The notes under the pieces: generated by a model
Databases searched by the model: none
Seen by the model: only the letters and a program-made list of their open reading frames with translations
What the model was told of the DNA's origin: nothing
Made by a program: the position numbers and the translations under genes
DNA from: Saccharina japonica
Lineage: Eukaryota; Sar; Phaeophyceae; Laminariales; Laminariaceae
Assembly: GCA_008828725.1 (NCBI GenBank)
Contig: MEHQ01002044.1
Location: 73,839-137,838, forward strand
Direction of reading: 5' to 3'
DNA length: 64,000 nucleotides
Shown here: positions 10,739 to 20,512 of the stretch, piece after piece
How the letters are laid out: the number at the start of each line of letters is the position of its first letter
How positions within the stretch are numbered: the first letter of the stretch is position 1

Positions 10739-10918
10739 CTGCTGCTCCTCCGGTTTCCCTCCCAGGTACTGAGGAAGCGTTGGCTTGGAGCCGCGATGTC
10801 CGTCTAGCTTGATTCCTGATATATCGAGAGAGACGGTGGCGGTTCCTGCTACCACCGCGCAGATCGCAATGACGAACCGCAGTACCGGCCGGGCACCGTA
10901 TCTTAAACGAAGTGGCAT
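10739..10918 (-). CDS. First coding exon with signal anchor, same gene
   Basis: The ATG at 10918 (minus) starts a 60-residue exon beginning MPLRLRYGARPVLRFV. A short basic N-terminus is followed by a hydrophobic segment at about residues 11-32, as in a type II signal anchor or an uncleaved signal peptide, then a polar stalk ending PEEQQ. The exon ends with CAG|GTGCGT, a standard donor, in phase 0, so it can join the phase-0 exon at 9867 across about 870 bp. The methionine was chosen because it directly precedes the basic-hydrophobic pattern; the frame is open further upstream to 11266 without a recognisable signal. Another exon may lie between: a candidate at about 10437-10664 was not convincing. 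Confidence 0.5.
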
Positions 10919-12464
10919 CTCAAACCACCGCTCCTTTTCAATGGGACCAAAACATTTTTGCGGTAGGCGGCGTGGCGGAAGAAAAGGAAGAACGGAGAGA
11001 AAGGGTTGGGATTTTGCTAGAAACGGCGCTCCATACTCCAGGTTCGCCTCTTGCAGCAGCATGACATATACCTCGTAGCTGTCTTGGTACATGTTTTTGT
11101 GAAAAAAATAAATCACTGGCACATTATGTGTGATACGAGAGAAGCCTGTGTCACGACGCTGATGAGCGTGCACTTGGGTAACCCAGAACTCAGTTGACAA
11201 GCAGCGGGTTCGCCCGTACCTAGTTCCAGTGGAACGCACCAAGGGTTTGGGGGAAACTACTGGCAATCATAATTGGATCATAATTTGATCCTTATTGTCA
11301 TTATTTCCAGCGGTAAAAAGGATAATAATGTAAATGCAATGAAATGCGCACAACAAAGGGGATACGTGTGAAAGTCAATTATTGGCCGCACTTGGGCATA
11401 CAGCATAAAATAACGTGGAGGGGGGTAGCACTCCAGCGTGAGTATGCGTCTTTCCTACCGAGCGATGGCCCACTGACACGTGCACGTGAACTGTGTTCAA
11501 TGAAAAGGGTAAAACTTGCAGGGCTTTTTGGTACCGGAACAGGTTGTACTATATACCAGCATACTGCCAGTGTATTTGTACTGGCTGAGAGCACCAGCAG
11601 TGCGTAGGTCACATTGAATATTTGCGTACGGTCCCGAAAATGCCATCCCGCATCATGGAAAACCAGATAAAACTCAAACGAAAGGTACGAGCGAGAGGGA
11701 GGAGAAGACGCACACTGAAGCGCGAAGATCATAAGGACGGTTGCCGAGTATTACTTATACTTCGACGTAATACGTCATTTTGGTTGGTTGAGACATGCGG
11801 CAGTTCCTGCGCACAAGTAGTCGGACGATAATGGGATACCGTGATAGTCTTGCCGCCGAGAGGGGATGGCCGGCTAACCCTAACACTAGTTCTGGTTTGA
11901 AAAATGTGTGCTCTACTTAGGAGGTTAAAGCCTAAAGCCATCAGTGTGAGGAGCTGTGTAGGCGTTTACTCCTGGTGGTTTCTGTATTTATCTGTTACTT
12001 ACTGTGCCGGAAGCAGTAGGTCTATTTTTTCGTGCCAACGGGCTATATTGCTGCAGTATGGCAAGGATAACCTATCGCAATTGGTTTAAGAAACCACCCC
12101 ACACCACGTGAAAATCATTTATATTTCACTTTTATTGTCACCCGGGGTGGGCTGGCATCCTGCGGTGGGAATATATTTAACGAACCTGGGCGATATAGGG
12201 CGTGTGTATTCGACTGTTACTTTTTATCACCTTCCTCGTAGGGGTTGATAGCAACACCAAAGGGGGAAAATGGTACATTAGGTATACCCACCCAGGTAAC
12301 AGAGGGGGTATACAGCAAGCTGGGATACTTGGTACAGTAAGACACTTTCAGGTAGGTACCAGGGGGGTGATAACAGGGGGGTGATACACATAGAAATGTG
12401 TGTAGGAATACTCGCATTGTATGCGTAAGTTTGATCTGAAAGAGTTATACTTCGTATTGTGCTA
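10919..12464. other. Upstream flank and intergenic DNA
   Basis: Positions 10919-11266 are probably the 5' UTR or promoter side of the minus-strand gene. From 11267 to 12464 I recognise no gene. Positions 12230-12390 contain several GGGGG(T/G)ATA phrases (such as AGGGGGGTGATAACAGGGGG) that echo the TATCACACCCC motif array at 46495-46810. Confidence 0.4.
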
Positions 12465-12565
12465 ATCTATCTATTATATATACAGTAGTTCGTCTGATGC
12501 CCAAAAAACAATACTTCAATCAAGTGATCTTTGATGCCCACTTTATCATAGTAACTTAGAGTGGA
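12465..12565 (+). repeat. Dispersed repeat, copy 1 (second at 19808-19906)
   Basis: About 100 bp running from TCTATCTATTATATATA through TTCGTCTGATGCCCAAAAAA to CCACTTTATCATAG matches 19808-19906 in the same orientation with few differences. It has no coding capacity. Confidence 0.75.
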
Positions 12566-13126
12566 GCAAAAACAAACAATACAAACAAAATATCCATTTT
12601 TTTCTCCCACACATTCAAAGCACGCTTCTCTCTACGCCGGCATGCCCGGTACCGTCTTCTTACGTCGCAGGCTGGCATACTGTAGTAGTAGTACAACTCG
12701 TACGTGCGAAGTGCTTGTTGTCGTGGCCACAGCGATTCGCGGCTGCTCTACGTACGAGTATTGCAGCAGTGCGGTTGCTTCTTTTAATCTTTGCTGAGAT
12801 TGTATTGTCCATCCTCGCTCTGGTCGCCTACGAGTACTCGTATCGCATGATACGTACTTCGCCTTCTGTCACCGTGCGCGACGAAAGCACCACTGCTTTA
12901 GAAACGGACGGGGTCTCTGAAGGCCCCTAAATAACATCCCCCCCTCCTGCCTCTGCTCGTGTTCAAAGCCGTCCCGAGTTCGCGAAGCTTGGTCATGTTG
13001 CATGGCCTACTTACCAGGTACCAGGGGTGGTCCTGACGATGATAAACATACGTATTCCACCCCATACCAGGTATCAGGTAGCAGGTACCAGAGAGCACCA
13101 ACAACCGTCCTCAAGTCAAGCACCGC
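12566..13126. other. Intergenic DNA
   Basis: A frame at 12715-12930 has a hydrophobic stretch but no family signal. Several ACCAGGTA/TACCTGGT words lie at 13010-13090. Confidence 0.4.
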
Positions 13127-13212
13127 CACACCACCACCACCACCACCACCACCAGCTGAGCACCAGCGGCACAGAAACGTGTCGCTGGTGGTGGTGGTGG
13201 TGGTGGTGGTTG
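13127..13212. repeat. (CCA)n and (TGG)n pair in inverted orientation
   Basis: A (CCA) run at about 13127-13155, CAGCTGAGCACCAGCGGCAC, and then a (TGG) run at about 13180-13212 lie 30 bp apart. The arms, including CACCAGC/GCTGGTG, are complementary, so the tract can fold into a long hairpin. The apparent poly-His and poly-Trp reading frames over it come from the repeat. Confidence 0.85.
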
Positions 13213-13285
13213 TATTTGCTGGTTTTGGATTTACAACAGATCTCGATCACTCTCCAAGGGATGGCAAGAAATAGAATAGACCATT

Positions 13286-13333
13286 TTATCGAATGCGGCG
13301 CAATCGTATTTTGTCGAATGCGGCGCAATCGTA
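13286..13333 (+). repeat. Two tandem copies of TCGAATGCGGCGCAATCGTA
   Basis: A 20-bp core is repeated with a short T-rich spacer and read directly. Confidence 0.85.
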
Positions 13334-13493
13334 ATGTGATACCAGGTATTGTCAGGTATCATACCAGGCTAGACCGTGCCGCGAGACACCATCATAGCTC
13401 TTCGACGATACATCACGTTCAGAGCGATGCTCAGGTGACATGCTCACGTGACATTCTCATGAGCCTGCATCATGCTGTCGTCATGCTGTCTGT

Positions 13494-13523
13494 GCACGTA
13501 CGTACGTACGTACGTACGTACAT
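13494..13523 (+). repeat. (GTAC)n microsatellite
   Basis: Seven self-complementary GTAC/ACGT steps are seen. Similar shorter runs recur through the window, for example at 13547-13553 and 13600-13610. Confidence 0.85.
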
Positions 13524-13599
13524 ACAATGTGCCTGTTGTATATACGTACGTACGAAAAATGTGGTAAATCATAGGCTGCGCAGTACGTACTTATATCGT

Positions 13600-13935
13600 A
13601 CGTACGTACGACGACCACAATGCTGCCGTACGTATACCCGGGGACACGATCAGCGCATTCCTGTATTCCCGGGGACACAATGAATCCCTCCCAGGGGGGG
13701 GAGGGATAATATGTCATCCCCTACGTAGCAAAATATTTACTGCTGCCTGTGCACGTATGAAAAGTACGTATGTATTTTCGACCACACTGCTGCCGTACGT
13801 ATACCCGGGGACACAATTAGCGCATTCCCGTATTCCCGGGGACACAATGAACCCCTCCCAGCCTCCCAGGGGGGGGAGGGATAATATGTCATCCCCTAGC
13901 AAAATACTTACTGCTGTCTGTGCACGTATGAAAAG
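13600..13935 (+). repeat. Tandem duplication of a unit of about 170 bp
   Basis: Both units contain GCTGCCGTACGTATACCCGG, two GTATNCCCGGGGACAC phrases, CCTCCCAGGGGGGGGAGGGA, TAATATGTCATCCCC and GTGCACGTATGAAAAGTACG. Unit 1 is about 13619-13770 and unit 2 about 13789-13935. The CCTCCC-GGGAGG core is an inverted repeat. Confidence 0.75.
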
Positions 13936-14067
13936 TACGTAAGTATATACGGACGTATGAAAAGTACGTACCTGGTATGTATATACGGACGTACATATCA
14001 ACTGATTTATCTACTATCATGGCAGTGCTAGTAAATCCGCCCTGCAGGGCGGATTTATGAGATCTGC

Positions 14068-14381
14068 CAAGGGTGTAAAAAAAAAAGAGAAAACGACACT
14101 ACACTTGTAGGAAGGTCAGAATGAAAAACAAAACGGATCGCTGTGATCACAGGACGAAATGAGCGAAAAACGTTTTTTGGTTTTTTGGTTTTTTGTTCCC
14201 TTTTTTTAACTTGGTTTTAGAGACCCCCCCCTATTTTTTTTCGCTGGTGGGGGGGGGGGGGGGGTAATTAAAAAAAAAGTTGACTTATTGTTTTCTGGGA
14301 TCACAACGGTCCGGTTCTTCCCTCCAATATAGGGGGGGGAGGTAGTGGGGTATCTGGGATTCAGATCCGCGCATACCCGTG
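14068..14381 (+). mobile_element. CAAGGG-ended DNA element, copy A (short form)
   Basis: This is the shortest of three copies (others at 43693-44328 and 61176-62309). It begins CAAGGGTGTAAAA and ends GCGCATACCCGTG, the inverted equivalent. It is flanked by a 7-bp direct duplication, GATCTGC, at 14061-14067 and 14382-14388. The left about 190 bp (GGAAGGTCAGAATGAAAAAC, CTGTGATCACAGGACGAAAT, TTAACTTGGTTTTAGAGACC) and the right about 130 bp (GGGATCACAACGGTCCGGTT, CCCTCCAATATAGGGGG) are shared with the other copies. Here they are joined at a long G-run with nothing between. It has no coding capacity, so it is non-autonomous. Confidence 0.8.
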
Positions 14382-14520
14382 GATCTGCCTCGCTTTTTTT
14401 ATACTGTTTTTAGTGCGGATTTACGCGCGCTGCTATAATACCATGGTACAGAGTACAGTGCCGTGCGTATCAACTGGCACGTATGATAAGTGCGTTCAAT
14501 GTGCCTACTGTACGACGTAC

Positions 14521-15265
14521 GTACGTAACACAGCCATGTGAGGGTATTACCTGCTGAGCGTAGGGGTAAAATATCGATCAAGTACCCAGCCCAGGGTAAT
14601 CCTTATAACACTCTCCCCCCCTCTGAACGGCGGGATATTTGGGATGTCGGTACCGTATACGGCCGTACGTTGACCTACCCGCTTCGTTTCCATACCTAGG
14701 GAACCAGGGAGACGTGTTTTTTAGGGGCGCACGCGCAAGCGTTCCTATAAAAGAAACGTTCGAAGTGAGATTCGAACCCATGTCCTCGACGACGTCAAAT
14801 GTGAGGGTATTACCTGCTGAGCTATAGAGGTAAAGTATCAATCAATTACCCAGCCCAGGGTAATCCTTATAACACTCTAACCCATTGTGATTTCACGCGC
14901 AGGTTCGTGTCCTGCCGTCGACGCCATTGTTAAGGCATTAGTCCGTTGGTCTATACTGGTAAAAGGTTAACCGATCGCCTACCCGAACTAAGCCTTATAA
15001 CACTCTCCCCCCCTGGACCGGCGGGACCTTTGGGGCGTCGGTACCGTATACGGCCGTACGTTGACCTACCCGCTTCGTTTCAATACCTGGGGAACCAGGG
15101 AGACGTGTTTTTTAGGGACTCACGCGCAAGCGTTTCTATAAAAGAAACATTCGAAGTGATATTCGAACCCGTGTCCTCGACGACGTCAAATGTGAGGGTA
15201 TTACCTGCTGAGCTATAGGGGTAACAGATCGATCAATTACCCAGCCCAGGGTAATCCTTATAACA
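14521..15265 (-). repeat. Tandem tRNA-like/SINE-like units
   Basis: On the minus strand, units read TAGCTCAGCAGG (a perfect pol III A box) and, about 38 bp later, GGGTTCGAAT (a B box), followed by AAGAAACGTTTCTTT-like sequence. Full units lie at about 14754-14835 and 15135-15215; a partial one (A-box half only) is at about 14530-14575. The larger repeat period is about 385 bp and includes CGGTACCGTATACGGCCGTA and CCCAGCCCAGGGTAATCCTT. The flanks of the box pair do not pair as an acceptor stem, so these are tRNA-derived repeats rather than functional tRNA genes. A lone T-arm-like stem (GCAGG/CCTGC) on the plus strand at about 14900-14918 lies between them. Confidence 0.65.
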
Positions 15266-15545
15266 GCCAGCAATCAATGCTGCAGAGTAGTATTATGCTG
15301 CCTATTTCTTAACATGCCCTATAATTATTTTCACGAAAAAATCAGTATGCCTGCATGCACGAGTCAAATGATCTCGATCATCAGCACAGCCAGTCTCGCG
15401 AGCGATTTTGCAAGCCCCTTTCGCGATGACCGCGAGACAGCCGACAACAATAAACAACGTGCTCTCATAAAGCAGCCAGCCCCCCCTGGCCACATCTATT
15501 ATAAATATGCTTTCCATCAAACAACCCGCATTGATTCGGAGTCAA
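15266..15545. other. Intergenic DNA
   Basis: A 93-codon plus frame and a 72-codon minus frame overlap here. No recognisable product. Confidence 0.35.
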
Positions 15546-15728
15546 TCCCCATCGTTTCTATTTCCTTCACCATACATTTTTTGTATTCCTATTAAGAATA
15601 TTCGTAGTCAATTTGTTTCCTATTTATTCCTACATATTATTGTTAATGTGAGCCTCTAGCATCTCCATTACTACTTGCTTCAATGACCCTACCGCCGTGA
15701 GGGCGGGAGGGCCTCTTATTCCCTAGTA
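15546..15728 (+). mobile_element. Truncated copy of the 1.2-kb repeat 'X' (last about 185 bp only)
   Basis: Shares ATCCCCATCGTTTCTATTTC, TCAATTTGTTTCCTATTTAT, CATCTCCATTACTACTTGC and the terminal TTATTCCCTAGTA with 21506-21687 and, in reverse, with 40554-40735. It lacks the other about 1 kb. Copies sharing one end but of different length are what 5' truncation by a retroposon would leave. Confidence 0.7.
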
Positions 15729-16130
15729 TTGTGTACCGCACCTCGGCGATGATAATACTTCCCGTTTGAAACTGAAACACAATGTGTACAGGTTTGAGGA
15801 AGCGCGAAAACCAAATGCAACCGTGGCTCCACTCGTGGCTTGAAGCGCGTCAGCAGGCAGTGCCGGAGCTACAGACGCGTTATATCCACGATGGTATTGA
15901 CCTATTTGTTTACGTCCCCCGGGAGCAATCTATTAATAGTGGTGTTGACCTATTTTTCAGGCTCCACAGTACCACGGTATTTGATATGTGCCTCGACGTC
16001 GGTTTTGAGCTCTTCACGTTATTTCCACCTCTGCTGGCCCAGCTGCAACACCTACAGGGACTTTACGACTTTACCGTAACTACAGCAGGATAGACACTGG
16101 GTGAACTGGTGTAGTTGGGTAGAAAGAAAG
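15729..16130. other. Unassigned open frame of 103 codons
   Basis: A plus-strand frame at 15782-16093 starts at an ATG and contains two related phrases, DGIDLFVYVP and SGVDLFFRLH, from a small internal duplication. No family is recognised. It could be a small gene or chance. Confidence 0.2.
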
Positions 16131-16156
16131 AGTTTAATGTGAAGACAACACACACA
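16131..16156 (+). mobile_element. LINE 3'-tail remnant
   Basis: GTTTAATGTGAAGACAACAC is nearly the same as the last bases of LINE copies 1 and 2 before the CAA tail. The homology is only about 20 bp, so this is tentative. Confidence 0.3.
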
Positions 16157-16207
16157 GCATTCGCCTGTTATGGTATACTTAATTAAGTTACACACATTAA
16201 TACGAAT

Positions 16208-16350
16208 TTCGGGATTACGGTTGACTTGAAATTCCGGGGGTGTCGCAGGCTGAAAAAGGATAACACAGCAGCAGGCGTTCGTTCCCCGTACCAGCTACTC
16301 GTACGTAGCCACCGGGCAAGAACCAAGAGCATAAAAAAAGCTTTTGAAAG
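16208..16350 (+). repeat. Dispersed repeat, copy 1 (second at 60403-60550)
   Basis: TTCGGGATT, CAGCAGCAGGCGTTCGTTCC, CGTAGCCA(C/A)CGGGC and AAGAGCAT(A/G)AAAAAA occur in the same order in both copies. The second copy lies inside an element with inverted ends (60034-60668). Confidence 0.65.
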
Positions 16351-16488
16351 CTAAAGAAGCAAAGTAGCCACAGGGCAAGTAACCGGGCAAGTAACACCAA
16401 CCAACCCAAACAAGTTTATAGTTATTATAAATAGTTATGTATATTACATATTAAATGTAATTGAATACCACATGATATAATACGTGCC

Positions 16489-17597
16489 CAGTGATGTGAA
16501 CCGAAAATGGAAATGGACTCGGTCGGTTTTTCGGTTTCTCACCGAAAAGTCGGTCGGTTTCGGTCGTTAAAAACAAAAACAAAAAACGAAACGAAACCGA
16601 AACCGAAACCGAACATCTTTCGGTCGGTTTTTCGGTTGGTTTCCCGAATCGTCCACATTTCGAAGGGTTCGGTGCGCATGGTGTTGGCATAATGTGACAA
16701 GATGATCGTGGTGTGGTGTCAAGTGGCCTTCCTGCAGTACCTGCATCTGCTGCGCCACACAAGGTACAGGCCGATATGCATATTTATAGTCTGCAGCCGA
16801 CAATAGCTACAGGTACCGCAGTTGCTACATACAATACAAAAATAGTAGAATAGTATTATACGAGGGCACGAGGGCACTGCTGATGTGCAGTCTAGATAGG
16901 ATGTAATGATAGATGCAACTTGCAGCGTACAGCTAACATCATCAACAACTCTAGGTTGCTGAAGGGGGGGCTGTGAGTACGAAAGTTTAGCGGGGGAAGA
17001 AGCGCATAAAAACGGACCACCACGCGATACATAACACAAGCCAAAAACAATCAACCATCACATGGATCATGGCTCGTGAACTTACTGTCCATGGGCAAAT
17101 GAGTGACGGTGCCGGGTCACGGACAATCTCAACATGCAAGGGAACCAATATTGCAGCATCAGTGGACTATGAGCCTGTCTGTAGTAGTGCTACTGCTGTA
17201 GGTAGACTTATTGAGTCTGCCCAAGCCAACAGCACCCTCACACCCGCCCCCCGTAAACCAGCCTTGCAATTCAACCTGAGCCCTGTGCGACAGTTGTTGC
17301 TACTGTACCGCTGTACCTGTTCCCTGTGCGACTGTTGTTACTGCTGCTGCGGGCTGTGTGCTATGTGCTGTGTGCGGTGTGCGTACCCATGTCCATACAT
17401 AACGGGGTTTCCATGTAGATATGTAGGCGTTATTGGCTTAGGGGACGGGGGAAAAACGACCGAAAAAAAACGATTCGGTTTTTCGGTTTCGTTTTTTGTT
17501 GGCAACCGAAAAACCGATTAAAAAAAACGGTTTTCGGTCGCGAAAAACCGAAAAACCGACCAAAAAAACGGTTTTCGGTTTTCGGTTCACATCACTG
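16489..17597. mobile_element. Non-autonomous hAT-type DNA transposon, 1.1 kb, 8-bp target duplication
   Basis: The element starts CAGTGATGTGAACCGAAAA and ends TTTTCGGTTCACATCACTG, a perfect 19-bp inverted pair. It is bounded by the 8-bp direct duplication TACGTGCC (16481-16488 and 17598-17605). CA-G ends with 8-bp duplications are typical of the hAT superfamily. Just inside each end lie arrays of CGGTTTTTCGGT and its complement (about 16500-16650 and 17455-17590), the kind of subterminal repeats that hAT transposases bind. The interior has a 150-codon Cys-rich frame (17069-17521) that runs into the right-end repeats and does not resemble a transposase. Movement would need an enzyme supplied in trans. 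Confidence 0.88.
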
Positions 17598-17605
17598 TAC
17601 GTGCC

Positions 17606-18179
17606 TGGTATGATATGCAAGAGCACTTGTACGCGTATATACGAGCGTCGTTCCGTGTACGTGCTGGTACCGTTTGGTGGTCCCGTGCACGCTGAAGACG
17701 AGGGAAAAAATCCCGCTGGAGAGCTTTCTTTTTTAACAGTTTTGGTTTGAACGGGATTTGGGAAATCGATATTTCCACGGGGTTTTACGGCACGGGAACA
17801 GAAAACCACGGCAAATTAGACACTTCGACGGGAACTGTTTTGACGGGAAAGGGAAATCAAGACGTCCTCGGGAAGTGTTTGGACGGGAACGGGAGTTCAT
17901 CACTTCTTCGGGAACTATTTAGACGGGATCACAGGAACCATTATTGTACGGGAACGGGGAAAAAAAAGCTTTCCCGTGAAATCCAGCGTGATTTTTCCAT
18001 CGGGAATTCTCCTGAGCAAGGCCCTGCAGATTTCAGATCTGCCTGTGATTGAAACACGAGTGCAGCATTATACCAGATATTACAGCAGTACCAAACTCTG
18101 GTATAATACGTTCAAACGTAGTACGAATATATTAATATGTCTAGGTACCAAATGGACATTTTCCCGGAACAATTTCACT
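17606..18179. other. Region with scattered ACGGGAA repeats
   Basis: From about 17703 to 18006, ACGGGAA and GGGAAAT recur about a dozen times in mostly one orientation (for example ACGGGAACGGG at 17883). It resembles the subterminal part of an hAT-type element, but I could not find a matching pair of ends. Confidence 0.4.
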
Positions 18180-19807
18180 TTTCACCTCCGGCCGCGGGCC
18201 TTTTCTCGCGCTGTCGGCTGCGGGGCACGCGGGGGGCCCGCGTGTACGCCACGGCGCAAGTGCGGGTCCCGGCCGAGGCCCGTGGGGCGTGCTCTAGGCC
18301 TTCAAAGTCGCAAATTCTGGCAAATAACTCAGGGGAGGCGTTCCGACTTGACACCGCCACGCAACTACTCTGAAAAAAACTATCGTACGACTGCTGTTTC
18401 TCATCCGGGTATGAACTTTGATGGTTCGTTTTTGACCCGTCGCATGGACGAAACACACAAAGCACGCACCACGCACGAGAAAACAAGGACCACACCGACA
18501 TCGAACGAGGCACACATCAAGCATCGTGCAGCAGTAGTTGATACCATGTTGCATGCGTCTGCTCTGTCTGGGCTGCGTACAGCAGTAGTAGCAAAATTGT
18601 ACGATACGCTTGATAATTTTATGCAAATTTAAAATTTGGTTCCAATATTTGGGAATCTACCTAGAGCACAAATACACAGATCTACGAGTAAAAACGAGTA
18701 CGTATGTACCAACATGCAGACTTCGAAGTATCATATCTACGACCTCTCTCGATTTTCCAAGGATAGGCCCATCTACATACATACGAACACGAGTGTTTTT
18801 GTACAGTAGCACTACTGCTGTACTTTACGGATACATGTCTCCACAGTAGTCTAGGCTACAAACTGCGAAGCAGCCAAGGCACCGTTTGCCGAACAGCACA
18901 AAATTGCTAGAAATTCAGTTCGCAGCCTCATTTCTCAGTCTCAGTCGCAGTCCCAGAAATGCACCAGTGGCTGGTTTACAGCAGCGATTAAAAACAACAA
19001 AACCGCTAATACCCGTCACGGGTATGGATAACACTTTTTACTCGCCGATAATTTGGGCCCAGGGCACCCGGGTGTCCAGCTGTTCGACGGGCACCCTTGG
19101 ACAAGTACTCGGCTGCTAAACGCGCACAAGGGTACCCGCCCAAAAGGTATTATGTACGAGTGAATACTCTTATCTAGGACCGGGGCGGGACTCGTCGGGC
19201 AACAGCTCTGTCATGACTATCTTCTGTATAAACTCAGCTGTACAGCGCAGAACAGCCGTGATAACTGATAACTGCAGGACCACTGCCTGTGAGATCGACT
19301 CTAAATCCTACAAAAAATAGTTAGATCGACTTCAGAAACAAAACAAGTCGTTGAGCCTGGAACTGATGTTTCTGAACACCGGGGGCCCACTGTACCTCAG
19401 ATACGATATCATCTCGTGACAGTTGTTTCGTTAGGAATGGCCGTCGCTACTACGTTCACAGTCTATGTCACAGGTTTGCTCCAAAAATTAAGCTATAAAG
19501 CATGTGCGATCTATTTTCACCTTGCGACACCCCCGGGATTTCAAGTGACCAACATCCCGAAGGGGAACCTTGTAGTACATACCAGGTAGCTGGTATACGA
19601 GTATGAGTGAGTGTGTTCTTGTTCTTTCTATATACCCGTCGACAACCACCACACCGAAGTGTTCGTGCCGATTTTTCATCCTACTCGTACATGCCTACGA
19701 GAGACACAAGTTATTATGTGGTCATAAAACCACGACACAGAGATGCGGCGTTGCAATGCAGTAAGCAGAGCAGATAATGCAATACCATACCTGGTATCAT
19801 TCATATG
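18180..19807. other. GC-rich patch followed by intergenic DNA
   Basis: Positions 18185-18300 are markedly GC-rich against an AT-richer surround. A plus frame of 218 codons (17976-18632) spans it but has no motif I know and crosses the ACGGGAA repeats, so I do not call it. From 18640 to 19807 nothing is recognised. Confidence 0.35.
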
Positions 19808-19906
19808 TATCTATCTATTATATATAGTTCGTCTGATGCCCAAAAAACAATACTGTAATCAAGTGATCTTTGATGCCCACTTTATCATAGCAATTTAGAG
19901 TAGCGC
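19808..19906 (+). repeat. Dispersed repeat, copy 2 (first at 12465-12565)
   Basis: Same sequence and orientation as copy 1, with small substitutions (ACTGTAATC against ACTTCAATC). Confidence 0.75.
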
Positions 19907-20512
19907 TGATGAAAAAAAAAAACTTCGTACAGCAGTTCGCTTTGATGCCCAATTCCCAAATCAACCACAAATAGAACATATATTCTGCATGCGACGATTG
20001 ACCTTCGATCTCGACATAGACTCAGTCCACGACTAACGACCTTCGTACCAGGCAAGGCCAGCAAGTGTACATAGCGACCTCGAAGGTATTATTACGATTC
20101 GTAGTCTAGGGGGCGAGCGGTTGCTTGCGGCGTCCGACGGTCTTCGTCGAAAAACCTTAAAACACTCGTTCTTGCGATCGGATAGAGTTTTCGTGTTCTG
20201 TTTTGAACTCAGCTGCCAACTGTGTTTTCGTCAGACGCCTGCTCTGCGCCCTCCGCATATCATCGACCGAGGCGTGAGAACTGTGGCACTACGCTCGTAG
20301 GGTGGATCGGAGGTCCTCACCAGCGCGATGCGTTCAGAGTTTATGACGCAGTCGTTGGGTTTGTCGATCGATATGTCAAAATGTCAAACTTGAAAAAATG
20401 CGATTTTTTTCTTGTATATGATACGTACCTGGTATAAAAAACCAAGTATCCCCGTCGTCGTACGAGTACTTGACGTATGTACGAGTATGTATGTATGTGC
20501 TGTCTGGTACCT
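19907..20512. other. Intergenic DNA; possible faint copia trace
   Basis: A plus frame at 20222-20437 contains VGWIGGPHQRDAFRVYD. It faintly recalls the GY-x-x-x-x-K-x-YRVYD segment after the copia integrase core. The match is too weak to call a pseudogene. Confidence 0.2.

Noticed and set aside
13027-13683. 218-codon frame with poly-His and poly-Trp
   Set aside because: It is created by the CCA/TGG and GTAC simple repeats.
14754-15215. Functional tRNA genes
   Set aside because: A and B boxes are present but acceptor and D stems do not pair.
17069-17521. Transposase in the first hAT-type element
   Set aside because: Cys-rich frame with no hAT dimerisation or catalytic motif; it runs into the subterminal repeats.
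20222-20437. Copia integrase C-terminal remnant
   Set aside because: Only a loose resemblance (VGWIGG..FRVYD); no second motif nearby.
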